Shown one piece after another: positions 9,211 to 19,769 of a stretch of DNA of 41,131 nucleotides. The position numbers were made by a program, and so were the translations under genes. Position 1 is the stretch's first letter; every line of letters begins with the position of its first letter. This stretch comes from Gracilaria caudata (Eukaryota > Rhodophyta > Florideophyceae > Gracilariales > Gracilariaceae), in the NCBI GenBank assembly GCA_030374735.1, contig JASCIV010000134.1:1-41131 (forward strand), written 5' to 3'. Below the pieces are notes generated by a model. The model was given only the letters and a program-made list of their open reading frames with translations. It ran no database searches and was not told the origin of the DNA.

Positions 9211-9969
9211 ATGCGACCGTTGCCGCCGCGCGCGCTGCGCATGTACGCCCACCGCGCGATGAGCGCCTTCGCCGTGCCGCCGCTGCTAGTCACATGGGAC
9301 ATCGACGGCACACTCCTGTGCGCCGCCCCACCGGGCGGTAATCGCGCCCACAAGAACGCCATCGACGACGCGGTGCGCGCGGTACACGGCGCCAGAGTGA
9401 GCGTGGACGATGTGCCCCACGTTGGAGGCACCGATCTGGGCATCATCCGGCGCATGTGCACGCTGGCCAAGGTACCGCCCGCCGACATCGACGCCAAGAT
9501 GCCGCGCGTGCTGGAGCACGCGCAGCGCGTGGTGCGCGTGGAGGACGGCTCGCACTTGGTGCTACCCGGTGTGGTATCGCTGCTCTCCGCGTTGCGCGAG
9601 CGCGGGGTGGCGTGCGCGCTCACGACGGGTAATATGGCGGCTATTGCTCGCCTCAAGCTGCGCGCGGCTGGGTTGCTGGAGTTTTTCGTGGGCGGCGCGT
9701 TTGGCGATGAATGTGAGAAACGGGCGGATATTCTTAGGCTGGCGGTGCGGAGATGCGCGCCGGATGCGGGCTTGGGGAGAGTGGTGCACGTGGGAGACGC
9801 CGTGTCCGACGTGAGGGCGGCCAATGAGGTGGGCGCCTTTTCGGTGGCGGTGGCGACTGGTGCGCATGACAGGGAGCTGTTGGCGGCAGAGAGCCCGACG
9901 GTTCTGGTGGATGATCTTTCAGATACGCGCCGTATGTTGAGCTCGTTGGGCTTTGCGAGTACCGCATGA
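9211..9969 (+). CDS. HAD-superfamily phosphatase (phosphoglycolate phosphatase-like)
   Basis: This is a haloacid-dehalogenase-type Mg-dependent phosphohydrolase, 253 residues from the ATG at 9211. The frame is open upstream to 9133, but only a GTG exists there. All four HAD motifs are present: I, WDIDGTLL (nucleophile and acid/base Asp); II, LTTGN; III, Lys in RLKLRAAGL; IV, VHVGDAVSDVRAA. A cap domain lies between motifs I and II (about residues 50-120). The AFGDEC...R..I segment after motif III is typical of bacterial-like HAD phosphatases related to phosphoglycolate phosphatase; the substrate cannot be deduced. The first 24 or so residues (MRPLPPRALRMYAHRAM...) could be a short targeting peptide. 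The gene is visibly far richer in G+C than its neighbours, mostly at third codon positions. Confidence 0.92.
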   Translation: MRPLPPRALRMYAHRAMSAFAVPPLLVTWDIDGTLLCAAPPGGNRAHKNAIDDAVRAVHGARVSVDDVPHVGGTDLGIIRRMCTLAKVPPADIDAKMPRVLEHAQRVVRVEDGSHLVLPGVVSLLSALRERGVACALTTGNMAAIARLKLRAAGLLEFFVGGAFGDECEKRADILRLAVRRCAPDAGLGRVVHVGDAVSDVRAANEVGAFSVAVATGAHDRELLAAESPTVLVDDLSDTRRMLSSLGFASTA

Positions 9970-10387
9970 GACCATCCTCTGCTTCTGTTTTAGGCGCATG
10001 ACTGTTCCATTTCCACGTCATTGTAAGGATTCGTTACGGGCGATGCCAACAGCTGTCTTCCTTTTCGTTCTCTTCGGGGAAGGCAATTCTAGCCGGCCAC
10101 TTTTCTTCTTCTTCGGTGCCGAAGTTTTATATGATCAACATCATTGAATGTTCGCCGTCGAGAGTAGGGAAACCTTTTCCTAGGGTGATGTGGGTGAAAC
10201 TTAGCAGAGTGTCCAACAAAATCTTGTGCCAAGAAAACCTGGACTCCTGGCTCTGCAGTAGTTCTCAAGAGAGAGTCCGGTACATCTGCGAGCCACCCAC
10301 TGCTCCACGCCAAGAAGGTCAACAAGGCATTGCCCAATGCTGCGCGACGGGATTTTTAACGCCCCTTGGTGCGCGTAGCTCGGCTCT
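9970..10387. other. Intergenic, nothing recognised
   Basis: This is the 3' flank of the HAD gene up to the start of the duplicated unit. No gene was recognised. Confidence 0.5.
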
Positions 10388-13228
10388 TCGTTTGTTTCCA
10401 GTGCTCTGAGTCCTGGTATCCAGACCAGTGCAGTGAAACAAGGTCGTGAGATCCTTGCTGATGAGAGTTCCATTTCTTGTAACCTATGCGGTTGAGTCTC
10501 CTCGAACTGTACGGAAATGACATCATCCCTGCACGCAGACTTCTCTGATAAGATCCATCTCGCACGTGCAGAGGCGACTGGAAAAAAGACCTCTGCATCT
10601 GTCTAACATTATACACAGCGAGGACCCTTTTGGCTTTCATTCCAGCGCACATCGTTGGCTTGCGGTTGGAACGTGCATCACCCTTCGAATGGTAGGCACT
10701 CCGGTTTTACATTAGAACCAGCGGCTGTTAATTACGTACCACTGGGCACCTTCACTTTAGACCGGCACACCCAGCCTCCACTTATCTGTCTTTACCAAGG
10801 GTGAAAGGTTGGAACGCTGGCTCGAGCGCTCTCTTTGTATATAAACGAAGTTCTCGTTCGTTCTTTCTTATCTCGCGCGGATTCGGGCGTAAGATGCAAG
10901 TGCGGTGAGCTTCACGTGAGATGAAGGGAAAGGCTTGCAGCTGTTCCCGGCTGCCAATACCCGTTCGTTTGTTTGTTCTATCCTTATCTCGTGGAATAGC
11001 ATACGCGGATACATGTTAGCAATTAGATGATAAGGTTGAGCACTACCCCATGATCTCCGGCCTGTTGTAATGAAACTCGAGGAATCGATGCGAGAAAGCA
11101 GATTTACTCATCCACTTTCGTGACCAGTAATTCTGCAAGAGGCTATAGGAACGCGAGCTACGCCTTCCGCCTCGCCCAATCCACAGTCCACGGATTGGTT
11201 CTACCCTCACACTTATCTTGAGCGTGCCGCGTCGCAAGCAGCGATAGCGCACGCCGTTTGGGATGCTGCTTATCGCCCTCTCCAATATTCAGGAAACTCC
11301 AGTGCCGGCACTGAAAAAGAGCTGACTACTCAACGGAATGTGACACGGAAGGCATTGCGGCGACATCGTTTCGATTAGCCACTCATATGCCGTCATCGGC
11401 TCTATCCGCCTTACTAACCTATATTTACCACCAATAGACTCTGTTTCTCACCTCACTCAAAAACTGCGCTACCGAAGCTGATGAGGTGTGCAGAAATGAA
11501 CGCTGAACGCAAGTTTATCGATGTTCCGACATTGTCGAGGGTCGTGACTCCATCCGGCAGAATGGCACAATAACCCCCGCTTGTCAAACTACATCATTCC
11601 TCATCGTAGCTATCAAAACCCCACTTCCTCACAGCATCGCCACACAGGCGATACTCAACATGCGAGAACTCGGCGCAGTGGGTCCGCCGCGTCCGCGAAT
11701 TCTATCACATCTCATCGAGATGCTCGTGCTCGCACTCTTCCTAAGTCCCGTTTCTCCCGTCCCCTTCGCCAGGGATAATCCATCTTCACCCGCACATTCG
11801 CCCGACTCAGAAGAGCAGCCCTTCCTCTCGTCCCCTACCTTGCGGCGACTGTCCCTCATCTCAGTTCTTCTTATTTTGCTATTCCGTCTCATTGCCCATG
11901 GCCTCGACCTCGCTTCCGAGCGAAGACCCCACAATCTCTGTCTGCTGTACGCTCAAATTGCGTTTCTCATTGCCTCTTATCACATCTGTGTCCCAGTCGG
12001 ATTGGCACTTTCCGTGCTCGGCATCGTGAATGCGTCGCTTGAGAGTGGTTTAGCAGGCGTTTCTGTGCTTGCTGCTATCTACTTTGCCAACTATTCGTCG
12101 TGGAGCAGTTGTTCTAGGCTGTGTCAACTCTGGTGTCGTATACCCGATCCCGCGTGGCTTTCTGAAGTCGGCCGTAAGCACTTACCGCGTACAATCAAGG
12201 ATCTTATCCGACTCGCCATGGAAGAAGATTCTTCCACAGATCTCCTGTTTCACGAGCGCGTTGAAATGGCAATGCTATATCTCAAATTCACGGGGATCAT
12301 CGTTACGGTGGAATCCGCTGCTGACGAGGATACTGGAGACGGAGAACACTCACCCTGTTCTCCTTCCAGATCATTTGCAGCTTTAGGCAATGTGCTGGAT
12401 GGCGCCGAAGGTACATGGATTTGTGAGTGGGCCAAACGGTTCGGAAGCCCATCTCAAAGTCCACGTGACAACTCTGAATCAGTTCAGAACGAGGAATCGC
12501 CGACAAGCGTCACATCTCCTGAGGCATTCGCGTCCGGGTTCACACTTCCGATAGCCATACGCGACGCTCATCAACACTCCTATCATTGTACTTGTGCACA
12601 AAATCGACCAATTGGAGTTGCTTCTGCAGAATCGCACAAAACGGAAGAACCTCTGAGCGCAGAGGACACTTCTCGGTCTGTAGTTGCCGTTTTGAATTGG
12701 ATCAGACCGGTCCAATTCAGCTACGAAGATCGATGTCAAAGCTATGAATGTTACCAATGGGTCATGCGCCAAAGCACCAAAGACCTGTTATCCCCATCCA
12801 AATCCAGGAAATTGGGAAGTTCAGCATCAGATGCCTTTTCACAACCTACCGTCGGAGCTCCCACACATCAGTGTCCAAAACGGATCATTGAAAACCAGAA
12901 TGTAAGCTGCTCCACGTAAGTTTCACACCAGAGCGTCTGAAGGAGGCGTCATCTGCAAGACGACATATCTGGCAAGGAAACTGGCTCAAATAGGATGTCA
13001 GTGCGTGAAAGAAGATACGTTGGTTTCGTAGTGGGGACGTAGTGTCGATACCAGAATTATACTCGGCAACATGAGACAATGTTGGACCCGGGTTACAACT
13101 AGAAATGTACAGAGCTCATCTCGAAGTTCTGTGAACAACCAAAAAACCTCTCCTCCCACCTGTAAACAAGATTCTTCAAGAGCTCTTCCCTTACGTAATC
13201 ACCGTTTTCTTTTCACTCGTCTTTCTAC
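10388..13228 (+). repeat. Tandem duplication unit A
   Basis: It aligns with 13632-16680 over almost its whole length: the shared 5' block begins GTCCTGGTATCCAGACC... / GTTCTGGTATCCAGACA..., and the shared 3' block ends near TTTTCACTC. Each unit carries one membrane-protein gene. Pairs diverge by many substitutions and small indels, except inside the central part of the genes. Confidence 0.85.
11660..12919 (+). CDS. Multi-pass membrane protein of unknown family, paralogue A
   Basis: This is a 419-residue protein. Hydrophobic segments lie at about residues 17-33, 65-82 (LSLISVLLILLFRLIAHGL), 94-125 (with IAFLIASYHICVPVGLALSV) and 129-143, so three to four membrane passes crowd the first third. 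The region from about residue 146 is soluble: a Cys-rich patch (SSCSRLCQLWC), then a helical stretch RTIKDLIRLAMEED...ERVEMAMLYLKFTG, an acidic/Ser-rich linker, and a C-terminal Cys/His-containing part. I recognise no family. Paralogue B (from 15110) is its tandem duplicate, and two decayed copies lie at 23105-23640 and 29480-30190. Codons for about residues 98-274 are almost identical to paralogue B while both ends have diverged, which suggests gene conversion. Confidence 0.7.
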   Translation: MRELGAVGPPRPRILSHLIEMLVLALFLSPVSPVPFARDNPSSPAHSPDSEEQPFLSSPTLRRLSLISVLLILLFRLIAHGLDLASERRPHNLCLLYAQIAFLIASYHICVPVGLALSVLGIVNASLESGLAGVSVLAAIYFANYSSWSSCSRLCQLWCRIPDPAWLSEVGRKHLPRTIKDLIRLAMEEDSSTDLLFHERVEMAMLYLKFTGIIVTVESAADEDTGDGEHSPCSPSRSFAALGNVLDGAEGTWICEWAKRFGSPSQSPRDNSESVQNEESPTSVTSPEAFASGFTLPIAIRDAHQHSYHCTCAQNRPIGVASAESHKTEEPLSAEDTSRSVVAVLNWIRPVQFSYEDRCQSYECYQWVMRQSTKDLLSPSKSRKLGSSASDAFSQPTVGAPTHQCPKRIIENQNVSCST

Positions 13229-13631
13229 TGACCGACAACTTCCATTCTTCTGCTCCTGTTCTTCGCGGACATCTCATTACGCAGTGGCACTCCCCAGCAT
13301 TTGTCGTAATCCACCAATTTTTCACTGAGGCAAAGAGACTTTAAAGCCCATCGCAGAAGAACCGAACGTACGCGAAGCATCATCTCATACGATCGTAGTT
13401 CAGTTCTCTCTCACTCACTCTCACTCACTCTCACGCACTAACTCACTCACTCGCTCTTTCTCTCTTTCTCTTTCTCTTTGTGCTACACGCAGGCGATGCA
13501 ATGAAGCAAAGGATGAAGATCAACAACAGCACGACCCTGGAACACGGCATGTAAGCAAAACCGGCGCTGGTTTCCCAACTTCCCGCACGCTTGGTCGTTC
13601 TCCGCTCATGATCATCATCATCACCAGTGCA
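13229..13631. repeat. Spacer between tandem units with (CTCA)n/(CTTT)n simple repeat
   Basis: This sequence is unrelated to either duplicate. It contains a pyrimidine-strand microsatellite at about 13403-13482 made of CTCTCA, CTCACT and CTTTCT words. No gene was recognised. Confidence 0.7.
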
Positions 13632-13646
13632 CTACGCACTGTTCTG

Positions 13647-13843
13647 GTATCCAGACAAGTTCAGTGAAACAAAGTCATGAGATCTTTGCTGATGAGAGTG
13701 CCATTTTCTGCAAACTTTGCGGTGGTCTCCTCGAACCGTACGGAAATGACATCATCCCTGCGTGCAGACTTGAGAAGATCAATCTCGCACACGCATGGGC
13801 GACTGGAAAAGACCTCTGCAATGCAGAGTCTGCATCTGTCTAA
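13647..13843 (+). pseudogene. Possible decayed exon with C-x2-C motif
   Basis: The frame reads SGIQTSSVKQSHEIFADES then FCKLCGG and ends at TAA 13841-13843. The CKLCGG motif resembles half of a zinc ribbon. In unit A the homologous stretch (from about 10390) has several substitutions and a stop right after the same CGG position, so at least one copy is non-functional. No gene was recognised. The overlapping frame 13677-14096 is a less convincing alternative. Confidence 0.3.
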
Positions 13844-15109
13844 CATTATACACAGCGAGGACCCTTTTGGCTTTCATTCCAGCGCACATCGTTGGCATGC
13901 GGTTGGAAAGTGCATAACCCCTCGAAGGTTAAACACTCCAGTTCTACACTGGAACCGGCAGCTGTTAAGCACTTCTTACCTGCCAACTTCTTTGTACTGC
14001 AATATCCAGACTCCACTAATGATACACTATATCTTTGTGAAGGGTGAGAATTTGGAACGCTGGCTCGGGCGCCTCTCTTTGTGCGAAGGTATGTAAACGA
14101 AAATCTCGTTCGTTCGTTCGCTCATTGTATCTCGAGTGGATTCGGGCGTGAGATGAAAAGAATGGCTTGCAGCCCTTCCCAGCTTCCTATACCCTCTATC
14201 TTGATCTCTAGGATAGCATACAAGGATGTCGGCGCGCATTCGGAAGATAAGGCTGAGCAGTACATATAGATGGTTACCACTCAGCTTCCAGCCTCATAAT
14301 GAAACACAGAGAAATCGAATTAACTCATTAACACACTTTCGTAACTCGTGGTTCTGCGAGAGGCTGGGAAAACGGACTACGTCTTCCACCCCGCCCAATC
14401 CACAGATTAGCTCTCCGCACACTGTTTTGAGCGTGTATGCAGATCTACGGCCCAATATCCTACGCGGTACGCAGAACAGACGGATGGCCACTCTGATCGG
14501 ACCGGATCCATCTCCTCTGCCTCCGATCCCTCTGGCTTTATCGACCTTCTGTGAGGTTCTCAAGTCTTCTAATTAGAAGCTACTGACACTGTGGTCACGG
14601 CGCAGGAGCTGCGGTAAGTAGCTAACTCTGAAGCTTGCTCCAGATGTGTACAGCGTGCCGCATCACAACCAGCGATAGCATGCGCCGTTTGGGATGCGGT
14701 CCTCAGCAGGTCCTCAGCATTATTCTTATCACTTTCTCTCTCGTGCAGACACAGAAAACTCGTGCCGACAACGGCAAAGAGTTGACCTCGTCGCGGGAAA
14801 CAATGCGGGAGACACCCTCGCGGTTACCCCTCACCCACTCAAACGCCGGCAACGACGGTAGACGTCGTCGGTTCAATCCGCCTTGCTTTCTTTGCCAGCA
14901 ACAGGTTCTCTTTCTCCCTTCACTCAACTGCGCCTCAGAAATGAACACTTCCTTCGGTATATAAGCTGTGTACCAATCGTTCACAATTGCCGTACGCTGC
15001 CTAAAACTAACGGCAAACTAACCTGCGTCTGTCAAACTGCATCATTCCTCATCGTAGCCATCAAAGCCCCCCACTTCCTCACCGCATCGACACACAGGCA
15101 ATGCTCAAC

Positions 15110-16381
15110 ATGCAGGACCTCGGCGCAGCGGTTCCGCCGCGCTCGCGGATTCTATCACATCTCATCGCAATGCTCGAGGTTACATTCTCCCTAAGCCCAA
15201 GCCGCGAATTCCCCCCGCCCTCCTTCGTTTGTTTGTCGGAAAACCCACGTTCGTCCACCCAGCTAACAAGTGCTTTCACCATGACCCCTACCTTGGTGAG
15301 ATTGTCCCTCATCCTTGTTTTTCTTATCGTGCTGTGCCGTCTCATTGCCCATGGCCTCGACCTCGCCTCCGAGCGACGACCGCATATACTCTTTCTGCGT
15401 TATGCTCAAATTGCGTTTCTCATTGCCTCTTATCACATCTGTGTCCCAGTCGGATTGGCACTTTCCGTGCTCGGCATCGTGGGTGCGTCGCTTGAGTGCG
15501 GTTTAGCAGGCGTTTCTGTGCTTGCTGCTATCTACTTTGCCAACTATTCGTCGTGGAGCAGTTGTTCTAGGCTGTGTCAACTCTGGTGTCGTATACCCGA
15601 TCCCGCGTGGCTTTCTGAAGTCGGCCGTAAGCACTTACCGCGTACAATCAAGGATCTTATCCGACTCGCCATGGAAGAAGATTCTTCCACAGATCTCCTG
15701 TTTCACGAGCGCGTTGAAATGGCAATGCTATATCTCAAATTCACGGGGATCATCGTTACGGTGGAATCCGCTGCTGACGAGGATACTGGAGACGGAGAAC
15801 ACTCACCCTGTTCTCCTTCCAGATCATTTGCAGCTTTAGGCAATGTGCTGGATGGCGCCGAAGGTACATGGATTTGTGAGTGGGCCAAACGGTTCGGAAG
15901 CCTATCTCAAAGTCCACGTGACAACTCTGAATCAGTTCTGGACGAGGAATCGCCGACAAGCGTCACATCTCCTGACGCATGCGACGTTTATCAACACTCC
16001 TCTCATTGTACTTCTGCACAGAATCAACCAACTGGAGTAGAATCTACAGAATCGCACATGACGAAAGAACCTCTGAGCGCAGAGGACACTTTTAGATCTG
16101 TGGTTGCCGTTTTGAATTGGATCAGAACCGTCCAATTCAGCTACGCAGATCGATGTCAAAGCTATGAATGGGTCATGCGTCAAAGCACTGAAGACCGGTT
16201 ATCCCTGCCCAAATACAGAAAATTGGGAAGTGGAGTACCAGAAAGAAGTGAAGCACCAGAAAGAAGTGGAGCACCAGAACGTTTTCTCGCCAGATATTGT
16301 CGGAACTTCCAGGCACCAGTTTCCATTGGAAGCTTTCCAGGGCCGATCCTTGAAAACCAGAATGCAAGTTGCTCTATGTAA
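15110..16381 (+). CDS. Multi-pass membrane protein of unknown family, paralogue B
   Basis: This is a 423-residue paralogue of the gene at 11660. An in-frame Met exists three codons upstream at 15101, but the Met at 15110 is the one that aligns with paralogue A's start (CTCAACATG in both). The N-terminus (residues 1-65) has diverged strongly in sequence and length. The membrane segments (LSLILVFLIVLCRLIAHGL and the following long hydrophobic region) and the Cys-rich patch are kept. Near the C-terminus there is an 18-nt tandem expansion encoding PERSEA-PERSGA-PERF that paralogue A lacks. Both paralogues end ILENQNASCSM / IIENQNVSCST, a conserved tail with an N-x-S/C motif. Function is unknown. 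Confidence 0.7.
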   Translation: MQDLGAAVPPRSRILSHLIAMLEVTFSLSPSREFPPPSFVCLSENPRSSTQLTSAFTMTPTLVRLSLILVFLIVLCRLIAHGLDLASERRPHILFLRYAQIAFLIASYHICVPVGLALSVLGIVGASLECGLAGVSVLAAIYFANYSSWSSCSRLCQLWCRIPDPAWLSEVGRKHLPRTIKDLIRLAMEEDSSTDLLFHERVEMAMLYLKFTGIIVTVESAADEDTGDGEHSPCSPSRSFAALGNVLDGAEGTWICEWAKRFGSLSQSPRDNSESVLDEESPTSVTSPDACDVYQHSSHCTSAQNQPTGVESTESHMTKEPLSAEDTFRSVVAVLNWIRTVQFSYADRCQSYEWVMRQSTEDRLSLPKYRKLGSGVPERSEAPERSGAPERFLARYCRNFQAPVSIGSFPGPILENQNASCSM

Positions 16382-16680
16382 CTATCGTACCAGAGCGCCT
16401 AGAGAAGGCATCATCTTGAAGACGACACCTGGCAAAGGAACTGGGTCATAGAGAATGACAGTGCGTGAAAGGACTGTTGAGTTTCCTGCTGGGTCCTTGT
16501 GCTGATACAAGAAATGTGCTCGGCAACCTGAGACACTATTGGAGCCGAGTTGTAACTAGAAATCTACACAGATCATCTCAATGTTCTGTGAAGGATCAAA
16601 CAACCTCTCCTTCCCAATGTAACTGAGACACTTCAAGAGCTGCTCCCATACGTTATCACTGTTTTGTTTTCACTCCGTTC

Positions 16681-18240
16681 TTCAGCTGATTTGCAAGCCG
16701 TCATTATGAAGTCGACAGAGAAAGGCGGGGGAAGGCGGATATGGCATTGCGTGTCTTGCATTTCGGTGGCTGCACCAGTGACCTGCTTGGCGGACATTGG
16801 AGCATGTGAGGTGTGCGTGGCGTGCGAACGCACGTATCGATGTTGCGATTGACCTCAGTCGTTGTGCTGTCCTAATAGTGGTAAGACGGCGCAAGAGATC
16901 GTGAAAGGAACAGCGTCACAAAGTGTGTATGGGTGATACTGATGTTACCAATTGCATATTGAGCGTGCAGGTTGTGCTGAGACGTAAGTATGCACGGTTG
17001 TCAAAGCTTGCTTCTCATAGCTTTTCAGAGTTGCGATTCGATCTGGCGGGGCTGATTTGTCCCGAGTGAAAGGAAAGCCAACAGTATAGTTGGATCGGCG
17101 GTAGCAAAGTACCGGACGGAGAGTGGCTGTAAGCGTTAGGGGACGGCTTTGACCTCCATAGGTTGGCGTAGCTGCGCCGTGCGCGGAGTGACCGGTATCA
17201 GAGTGGTGAGATGCGGTGGTTGCAGGTGGCGGGAAAAGCGTTGGTCAGGGGTGAACACTCGTGTTAACCCCATGCGTTCTTTCTGACGCGGCTAAGCGGC
17301 GCCCCCTTGACAACCTGGCGTGGTTTGGGAGCGTTGAACCGCGCGCACCGCGCTCGCGCATATCGAACCCGCGCAGCATTCTGGAATGCGAACGTCAAAC
17401 CAGTTGCGGACTATTGCCCAAGCATGCGAGAGAGAGAGAGAGAAGGGAGCCACCAAAGTATGATGGCATACGCAGTGATGCAATCATTGCGTCATGATGA
17501 CGAACACAGCTCCTGCAACGCCACGTGCCGGCGAGAGGCATTCAGTTGCAAAAAAAACCGCTGCTGCTTTCCCAACATCGCACAAGCTCAGTCACTCTCC
17601 GCTCATCCATTCATCGTGAATGGTTCACGCATCTACGAAGGTAAGAAGGGTCGCCTTCGTAACCTTCGTAACACAGCTTGCTATCGGACAGAACCGACGA
17701 CATTTTCTCGACGCCTTCGTCGACGTCCCCAAACGCCACAAGTACGCCCGTCCGTACGCCACCCGCTACTCGCAAGGCGGGTGTAGCCCGCTAGCAGCCC
17801 CTTGTCACCAAGCTCGACACTCCCGTCCACTGCGCTGCTGCTCAACTCAACGGCCCCGACCAGTGCGCAGACCCTGACCACCATTGCCACATGGGAGAGC
17901 TCTGATTCCTCCAACATCAACTTCTGTCTCCGCTCAAGCATGGGCAACTAACTTCTTCCGACCATTCGCAACGTGACGATGCCGGCCGTGCCGAGTCCGC
18001 CCTCATTACGTCGCCACCGTGCGAGCAAGCTTTATTGTCGTTGCAGTCGGGACAAGCGGACGTTGCTTCAGTGCACCCCGTGTGTTCTGACCGCGCTTCT
18101 TCGTGCACAGTAGCGTAAATGCTAGCCTTGTCACGACGAGTGCAGCAACGGACCGCTCTTACCGCCTCTCTTCGGTGCGAACTGAGCACCAGCCGATCTT
18201 GTGCAGGTACCGCAGCTCTGACGATCAGCGGCTGTACCGC
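16681..18240. repeat. Duplicated segment X, copy 1
   Basis: It aligns with 25180-26230: both start CAGCTGATTTGCAAGCCGTC / CAGCTAATTTGTAAGCCGTC and share long blocks such as the run around GTTGTCAAAGCTTGCTTCTCAT and the block around 18010-18110. Minus-strand frames share short peptides (SEHTGCT.ATSA), but stops and frameshifts separate them. I treat X as a decayed or non-coding duplicated block. A TACGAAGGT / ACCTTCGTA inverted repeat lies at 17634-17670, and an (AG)n run at 17428-17443. Confidence 0.7.
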
Positions 18241-19240
18241 CAAGGATTAGTGGAAGCTGGCGAGTGTTTCCAAGCCCAAAAGTCTCTTAGATTGCGCTCG
18301 TCTTTCGCGACGGTAGAACGAAACGGATCCAACTTGGTAAGCTGCAATTCTGCACCTGTGACAACCCTACACTGATGGTTACCAAGGGTGTGACCCACGG
18401 ACAATTGCTCTAAGAGACATCTCATGGCGCATGCGAACTCTGTTATCAAGCCGCCGCGGACGCTTAGGTGCACGACATGAAGCGGTCGTGCCGCTGGCGC
18501 TCTGGCCGAAGGGGGCAACCGTCGATTGTGCTCATCAAGAGCCACGGAATACAGGGTTGCGCTTCTAGCGAGCTGTCTTACAGAACTCGGCGGAGCAGCC
18601 GTGAAGATGATCTTGCTTGGTGCACGGCGCTGCCTCGCAAATAAACGCAGCACACATCACGGTATGACACCGATCACCGTTTAATGGCTTTAAACGTTTT
18701 CGACGTGATGCTTCTGCGAATCTAAAAGGAGCAGCAGGTGACCTTGAGCTCCTTCAAATGGCACGCTTCAACGCTCTTTGTTCACAACGGTGACGCTCTT
18801 CTTTCGCTGCCACTGCTCATTACAATGTTTGTCAACCTTCTGCTGAGTCAAGAACCATGACGGGTTTCGCTTTGCATCCAGCCCTTACTATCATTGTAAC
18901 CCAATCATCATGACGTGCCATTGCATTGTATAATATTACTATTTGTTCGCAGGCTCAACCAAATTGCTCCTCAGTTTGAAGCGCGCCTCCTTCCTGGACC
19001 ATGTAGAAGAAGAGTACAGTACTGGTACCGTTAATACACTGCAGGATTAACTCGGTTAATTGTCGAAAGCCGTTCATGCACTTATTCAAACGCAACTTGC
19101 GTGCTTGTTTGCAGGTCAACGTGAACACGGAAGATACATTAAACGCAATGTGGTGCTTTTTAAACGGCGACAACTTTCTCCACAGAAATCTGTGCTCATT
19201 TCAAGGCGTTTGCGCGCAGCCGATTCATCTCCCACCAGCA
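18241..19240. other. Intergenic, nothing recognised
   Basis: A 142-residue minus frame at 18225-18653 has no recognisable domain. No repeat or RNA was seen. Confidence 0.4.
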
Positions 19241-19250
19241 CTATAAAACG
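19241..19250 (+). promoter_or_regulatory. TATA box of the small secreted peptide gene
   Basis: CTATAAAACG lies 72 nt upstream of the ATG at 19313, a spacing that fits a short 5' leader. Confidence 0.7.
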
Positions 19251-19312
19251 AAGCGAACGTCAACCCGCTCACCCCACTGCGCACCCTCAATCGTCACCAC
19301 AGCGCCTGAATC

Positions 19313-19534
19313 ATGAAGTTCTCCATCCTCATCGTCTCCGTGATGGTTCTGTGCGTTTCGGCCGCACCAGTCGCCCGCCAGGATCTTTCATTCCTCACTG
19401 CGCTGCTCGGTGGTCTCCTCGGTGCGCCAGATGGCGACGGGCTTGGACTTGGCGCCATCACGGCTCTTCTTGGGAATATTACAGCTGGTGGAGGTCTGCC
19501 TCCGATCGGTGTCAACACTACGGCTCTGCCTTAG
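19313..19534 (+). CDS. Small secreted peptide, Gly/Leu-rich
   Basis: This is a 73-residue protein. Residues 1-17 (MKFSILIVSVMVLCVSA, followed by APVA) form a textbook signal peptide with a likely cleavage after an Ala-x-Ala site. The mature part is rich in Leu and Gly (LTALLGGLLGAPDGDG, GAITALLGN) and has two potential N-glycosylation sites (NIT and NTT). It has no Cys after cleavage, so it is not a disulfide-rich peptide. A TATA box lies 72 nt upstream. The signal peptide begins MKFS like those of the metallo-beta-lactamase genes nearby, which may be coincidence. An extracellular or cell-wall role is likely; the specific function is unknown. Confidence 0.75.
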   Translation: MKFSILIVSVMVLCVSAAPVARQDLSFLTALLGGLLGAPDGDGLGLGAITALLGNITAGGGLPPIGVNTTALP

Positions 19535-19769
19535 GGTGGCGTGCTGGGTGCTGGTGTTGGAGGGGATGACAGCCTTCGTTAGGCAAAGCTCTTTCGAGTG
19601 ACACGGCAATCTTCTCCACTTCGAGATGAATATCATGAGCTGGTAAACTGCACATTTTGTTTCGAACATGACATGTTCATGTTTGATGATCAACATGTTG
19701 TATTGCATGCCTACGTGTAGCTCCATTCCATTCCTGATTCCCGGACCTATCCAGTATCCTAACCTGAAG

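Larger units (their letters stand above)
13632..16680 (+). repeat. Tandem duplication unit B
   Basis: This is the partner of 10388-13228. It has extra sequence of about 0.2-0.3 kb relative to unit A in the region upstream of the membrane-protein gene. Confidence 0.85.

Noticed and set aside
12069..12386. 105-codon frame conserved exactly at 15522-15839
   Set aside because: Its perfect conservation merely reflects the near-identical conversion tract of the overlapping membrane-protein genes.
17917..18653. Two overlapping minus-strand frames
   Set aside because: They share only a short peptide with the second X segment, have no domain, and are interrupted there by frameshifts.
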